DNA of 9,079 nucleotides from the NCBI GenBank assembly GCA_903949225.1, contig CAJAYZ010000061.1, forward strand, positions 1 through 9,079, given 5' to 3'. The notes under the pieces are model-generated. The model had not been told where the DNA came from. It searched no databases and worked only from the letters and a program-made list of their open reading frames with translations. The translations under genes were made by a program, and so were the position numbers. Numbering within the stretch: the first letter of the stretch is position 1; every line of letters begins with the position of its first letter. Shown here one piece after another: positions 6,323-9,079 of the stretch. This DNA is from an uncultured Planctomycetaceae bacterium (GTDB taxonomy: Bacteria > Planctomycetota > Planctomycetia > Pirellulales > UBA1268).

Positions 6323-7489
6323 TCACCCCGTTCCCCCGCCTCTGGAGCCATCGCCCAGCACGCCTTCCCAGAGGCTATCGGAGAGGAGGAGGCCCGATCT
6401 TGTGAGCCGGACCCGGGCGCCGTCATCGACGGCCCAGCCGTTGGCCACCCATCCGCGCACTAAATCCCCAGCAAGATCGTCGAAAGAAAGCCCGCTCTCC
6501 CTCTGAAAAGCAGCGCGGACGATCCCGTCCCGCCGCCTCAAGCCCACCACAATCCGCTCCCGGGCCGCCCCCTCCGCCGTCATCCGGTCGTGGTCGGCAG
6601 CGGGGTCAAGCCCCGCATCGACGCGCCGCATCCATGTGAAGGGGCTGCGGTGGTTGGTGGTCCTCGTTCGCCCGTCAAAACGGGCCGCCCCGGGCCCGAA
6701 GGCCTCCCACGGGCGGCAGTCCCAATAGCGTTCGTTGTGGCGGCAGCGGTGGCCAGGGCGGGCGAAGTTCGAGACTTCGTAGTGCTCGAAGCCCCCCGCT
6801 TCGAGCCGTTCGATCGCCCCCTCGAACATCCGCCGTTCGAGATCCTCCTCGGCCCGCTCGAGGGCGCCACGGTTGAGGAGGCCTATGAATCGCGTGCCCC
6901 GTTCCCAGGTCAGGCAGTACACCGAGACGTGGTGGACCCCGAGGGCGAGAACGTCGTCGAGATCCCGCTCCACCTCGGCGAGTGATTGGCCCGGTGCTGC
7001 CGTCATGACATCGATGTTGACGGCTAAGCCGGCACCGAGGAGGAGGGCGACGGCACGGCGCACCTCCTCGGGCGTGTGATCCCTGTCGAGGGCTGCGAGG
7101 GTCCGGGCCGAGAGCGACTGCGCGCCGAGACTGACCCGGCTCACCCCGCAGGCCACCGCCGCCGCCACGAGCGCCGCATCGACATCGGCCGGATTGGCCT
7201 CGATCGTCACCTCGGCGCCGGCCACGGGGGCGAGACGGCCGGCAAATGCCCCCCACAACCGCCGCAGCCCTTCAGCGCCGAGGTGGGACGGGGTGCCCCC
7301 GCCGACGTACAGCGTGTCGAGGTCAAGAGCGGCGGGGAGACGACCGAGTTCATGCCCGATCGCCCCGAGGTAGCGATCGACGAGGTCATCCCGGCCGGCC
7401 ACGACGGCGAAGTCGCAGTAGCCGCAGCGATGCCGGCAGAACGGGACATGGACGTAGGCGGACCGGGGCGATTCCACGGCGACTGGCAT
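6323..7489 (-). CDS. hemW: Radical SAM protein HemW (heme chaperone family, HemN-like)
   Basis: The protein has 388 residues, close to the family's ~380. The N-terminus has SAYVHVPFCRHRCGYCDF with the radical-SAM cluster cysteines C18, C22 and C25 (CxxxCxxC). Other motifs are YVGGGTPS (61-68, SAM site), TIEANP (95-100), RVSLGAQS (118-125), NIDVMTAAPGQ (158-168) and, in the C-terminal half, EVSNFA (238-243), HNERYW (251-256) and FGPGAARF. The HNxxYW motif is typical of HemW, which binds heme and is thought to deliver it to acceptor proteins. Such proteins are often misannotated as oxygen-independent coproporphyrinogen III oxidase. ATG 7489 is chosen over GTG 7534 because GAAGG lies seven bases before it and the upstream GTG has no ribosome-binding site. 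It follows the tRNase Z-like gene by 35 bases, so co-transcription is likely. The C-terminus is a short Gly-rich tail. Confidence 0.93.
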   Translation of the reverse strand: MPVAVESPRSAYVHVPFCRHRCGYCDFAVVAGRDDLVDRYLGAIGHELGRLPAALDLDTLYVGGGTPSHLGAEGLRRLWGAFAGRLAPVAGAEVTIEANPADVDAALVAAAVACGVSRVSLGAQSLSARTLAALDRDHTPEEVRRAVALLLGAGLAVNIDVMTAAPGQSLAEVERDLDDVLALGVHHVSVYCLTWERGTRFIGLLNRGALERAEEDLERRMFEGAIERLEAGGFEHYEVSNFARPGHRCRHNERYWDCRPWEAFGPGAARFDGRTRTTNHRSPFTWMRRVDAGLDPAADHDRMTAEGAARERIVVGLRRRDGIVRAAFQRESGLSFDDLAGDLVRGWVANGWAVDDGARVRLTRSGLLLSDSLWEGVLGDGSRGGGTG

Positions 7490-7524
7490 GGTGGCACCTT
7501 CGCCCACGGACAATTCAGAGCCAC

Positions 7525-8364
7525 TCAGAGCCACACCTGGAGTCGGCCCCCGAGCATGTCGGGAAGCCGCTTGGCGAGGATGCGGAGAATCTTTTCGTCG
7601 GTGTACCGGGTGGAGAAATGGCTGGCAATCACCACCTCGTTGCGGAACCGGTCGCGCCGGGCGAGGAAGTCGTCGAGGTGCATGTGTCCGAACTTGTGGA
7701 TCCGCTCCTTGCGGTGATTGTGGGCCACGAAGGTGAGCTCCGTGATCAGAATCATCGCCTCGAACATCGCCGGACAGCGGTCGAGCCCCTCGGGGGAACT
7801 GTCACCGAGATAGGCCACCAGCGGAGTGCGCACCTCGTGCGTCACGTCGGTGCCGGAGAGCCGCAAATCGCGGATCTTCTCCCCCGGCAAACCGTGATAT
7901 TCCTGCTTGAGCTTGCGGCGCCGTTCCCAGACAACGAAGCCGACGCTCGGCAACGTGTGCGTCGTCTCCGAGACGGTGACGACATGCTCGCGCGAGAGTT
8001 CGATCTCGTCGCCCGGGCGGGCGGGGAGGAGCGTGCAGGGGAGCCGCCCGCGGTCGAGCCGCGACACCGCCTTGAGGAGCTTCTCGATCGGCTCGATTGA
8101 CGCCTCCGGAACGTAGATCGTCGGCGGCTCCATCTTCATCATCCGCCGCCGCGCCACGTACACCGGCAGGGCGGCGATGTGGTCGAGATGGGTGTGGGAG
8201 AGAAACCACGTTCCGGTCGCCATGAACGCCCAGGGCTGGGCCCCGAGATCGAATCCGAGCTTCAGCTCCGGGATCCGCCAGTAACTCTGGACTGCCGCCC
8301 GGGAATAGCCCTGGACGGTGAGCCCCTTGTGGACGAGCGTGCGGAGCGGGGCGTTCTCGATCAT
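7525..8364 (-). CDS. Ribonuclease Z-like MBL-fold hydrolase, plant TRZ1-type
   Basis: Probable tRNA 3'-processing endonuclease of the metallo-beta-lactamase fold, 279 residues. The zinc-binding motif is SHTHLDH (56-62: H57, H59, D61, H62). Further candidate ligands are H135 in ETTHTLPS, D187 in YLGDSS, H226 in FGHMH and H248 in SHFSTRY, in the order and spacing of short-form tRNase Z. E208 in TELTF occupies the usual acidic position. From memory, its closest look-alike is the short plant enzyme (Arabidopsis TRZ1). Shared features include the GYSRAAV-like start, PVYVARRRMMKMEPPTIYVP, LKQEYHGLPGEKIRDLRLSG and the HFSTRY end. The start ATG 8364 overlaps the scpA stop as ATGA and has no Shine-Dalgarno, implying translational coupling. 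The frame is open further upstream, but that stretch is the shadow of scpA's Pro/Ala tail. Not a beta-lactamase. Activity on tRNA is inferred. Confidence 0.88.
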   Translation of the reverse strand: MIENAPLRTLVHKGLTVQGYSRAAVQSYWRIPELKLGFDLGAQPWAFMATGTWFLSHTHLDHIAALPVYVARRRMMKMEPPTIYVPEASIEPIEKLLKAVSRLDRGRLPCTLLPARPGDEIELSREHVVTVSETTHTLPSVGFVVWERRRKLKQEYHGLPGEKIRDLRLSGTDVTHEVRTPLVAYLGDSSPEGLDRCPAMFEAMILITELTFVAHNHRKERIHKFGHMHLDDFLARRDRFRNEVVIASHFSTRYTDEKILRILAKRLPDMLGGRLQVWL

Positions 8365-9079
8365 GCAGGGGGGTCGGCGGCTGGGGGGAGGGCGGCTGGG
8401 GACGACGCTCCGGCAGCCGGGGACGGCGCCGAGGTCGTGGTGGCGGACGCTGAGGCGGGGGAGCCGGTCGCGGCGAGGGGCGCTGCGGGGGGAGGTTGCG
8501 GAACGACCGGGGGAGGCTCGAGCCAGATCTCGTCGAAGAGGGCCTCCTGCCGGGCTGCCAGCCGATGGCGGCGGACCAACTCGAGGATCGCCAGAAACAT
8601 ACCCACGAGGCGCGACCGGGGCATAGCCTCCTCGAACAGCTCCGAGAAAGCCACCTTCCCCCGCCCCGTGACGAGCCCCTCGATCCGCTCCATGTGGGTC
8701 TCGATCGGCGTATCGTCGTGGACAATCTGCCGGGGACGACGTTTCTCCCGCTTCCGCAGCACGCGCGACATGGCCCCGACGAGGTCCCAGACATGGACAT
8801 CGCCGATCGACACCTCCGCAGCCTGCCCCCGCCCCGGGGGCACGTCGGCCATGACGCGGGCGAAGCGGAGGTCCCACCGCCTCGCCCGGTCTTCGAGGTG
8901 GACGGCGGCGTCGCGGTACTGCTTGTACTCGAGCAATCGTTGAACGAGATCCTCGCGAACCAATTCCACCGGCTCCTCGGTCTCCTCGGGACGGGGCACA
9001 AGGGCCCGCGCTTTGATTTCGAGGAGCACGCTGGCCAGCTCCACGAACTCCCCGACCTGATCGATCGCCAGCGCCTCGA
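8361..9079 (-). CDS. scpA: Segregation and condensation protein A (N-terminus beyond window)
   Basis: Kleisin subunit that bridges SMC heads and binds ScpB in the bacterial condensin complex. 238 residues are visible, and the N-terminal ~50 lie beyond the right edge. Visible landmarks are DQVGEFVELASVLLEIKARALVPRPEE (N-terminal kleisin helices, split by a GTG at 9044 that is internal), then LVREDLVQRLLEYKQYRDAAVHLEDRARR. The C-terminal winged-helix region follows: GKVAFSELFEEA, then MFLAILELVRRHRL, then FDEIWLEP. The usual ScpA ends near there. This one carries a further 50-residue Pro/Ala/Ser/Thr tail (8364-8513). The stop TGA overlaps the ATG of the tRNase Z-like gene. No scpB is seen in this window. 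Confidence 0.9.
   Translation of the reverse strand, partial: EALAIDQVGEFVELASVLLEIKARALVPRPEETEEPVELVREDLVQRLLEYKQYRDAAVHLEDRARRWDLRFARVMADVPPGRGQAAEVSIGDVHVWDLVGAMSRVLRKREKRRPRQIVHDDTPIETHMERIEGLVTGRGKVAFSELFEEAMPRSRLVGMFLAILELVRRHRLAARQEALFDEIWLEPPPVVPQPPPAAPLAATGSPASASATTTSAPSPAAGASSPAALPPAADPPA

Noticed and set aside
7490..7534. GTG start for hemW overlapping the previous stop codon
   Set aside because: No Shine-Dalgarno before it, and the extra 15 residues are not family-like. ATG 7489 has GAAGG at good spacing.
7246..8100. Plus-strand open frame of 284 codons across hemW and the tRNase Z-like gene
   Set aside because: Arg/Gly-rich shadow translation without motifs. Both minus-strand genes have intact active-site motifs in this stretch.

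Overview
The window is a GC-rich bacterial chromosome segment, most likely from a planctomycete (Pirellulales-like). The main pointer is a DUF1559 pseudopilin-like protein with an FTLVELLVVIAII helix near the N-terminus and an H-X9-DG motif near the C-terminus, a family greatly expanded in that phylum. A secreted Met/Gly-repeat protein and an ABC-2 permease of a type I associate with planctomycetes agree with this. I see no tRNA, rRNA, CRISPR array, insertion sequence, integrase or phage gene. Most of the window is ordinary core genome.

Layout, left to right. Positions 1-2603 (minus strand) hold a two-gene ABC exporter: an ATPase (1692-2603) followed by a large ABC-2 type permease (1593 down to the left edge, truncated by the window). 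Positions 2604-3008 form a divergent intergenic region with short GC-rich hairpins, a 13-base tandem repeat and, next to the right-hand gene, a strong sigma70-type promoter followed at once by a 25-base palindrome resembling a Fur box. The plus-strand DUF1559 gene (3009-4061) lies under that promoter. Facing it is a minus-strand gene for a secreted Met/Gly-repeat protein (4084-4947), whose upstream region contains interlocking inverted repeats.

Positions 5163-6290 carry the ribosomal protein pair rplM-rpsI (minus strand), with a candidate promoter upstream and a clear intrinsic terminator downstream. Positions 6323-9079 hold a compact minus-strand cluster: the C-terminal part of scpA (entering from the right edge), then a tRNase Z-like metallo-beta-lactamase protein overlapping it by ATGA, then hemW 35 bases later. 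These three have unrelated roles (chromosome condensation, tRNA 3' processing, heme handling), and the spacing suggests co-transcription.

I see no convincing new multi-gene system. The items most worth a second look are the Fur-like operator placed on the transcription start of a solitary pseudopilin gene, the plant-type short tRNase Z translationally coupled to scpA, and the Met/Gly-repeat protein with its structured upstream region.
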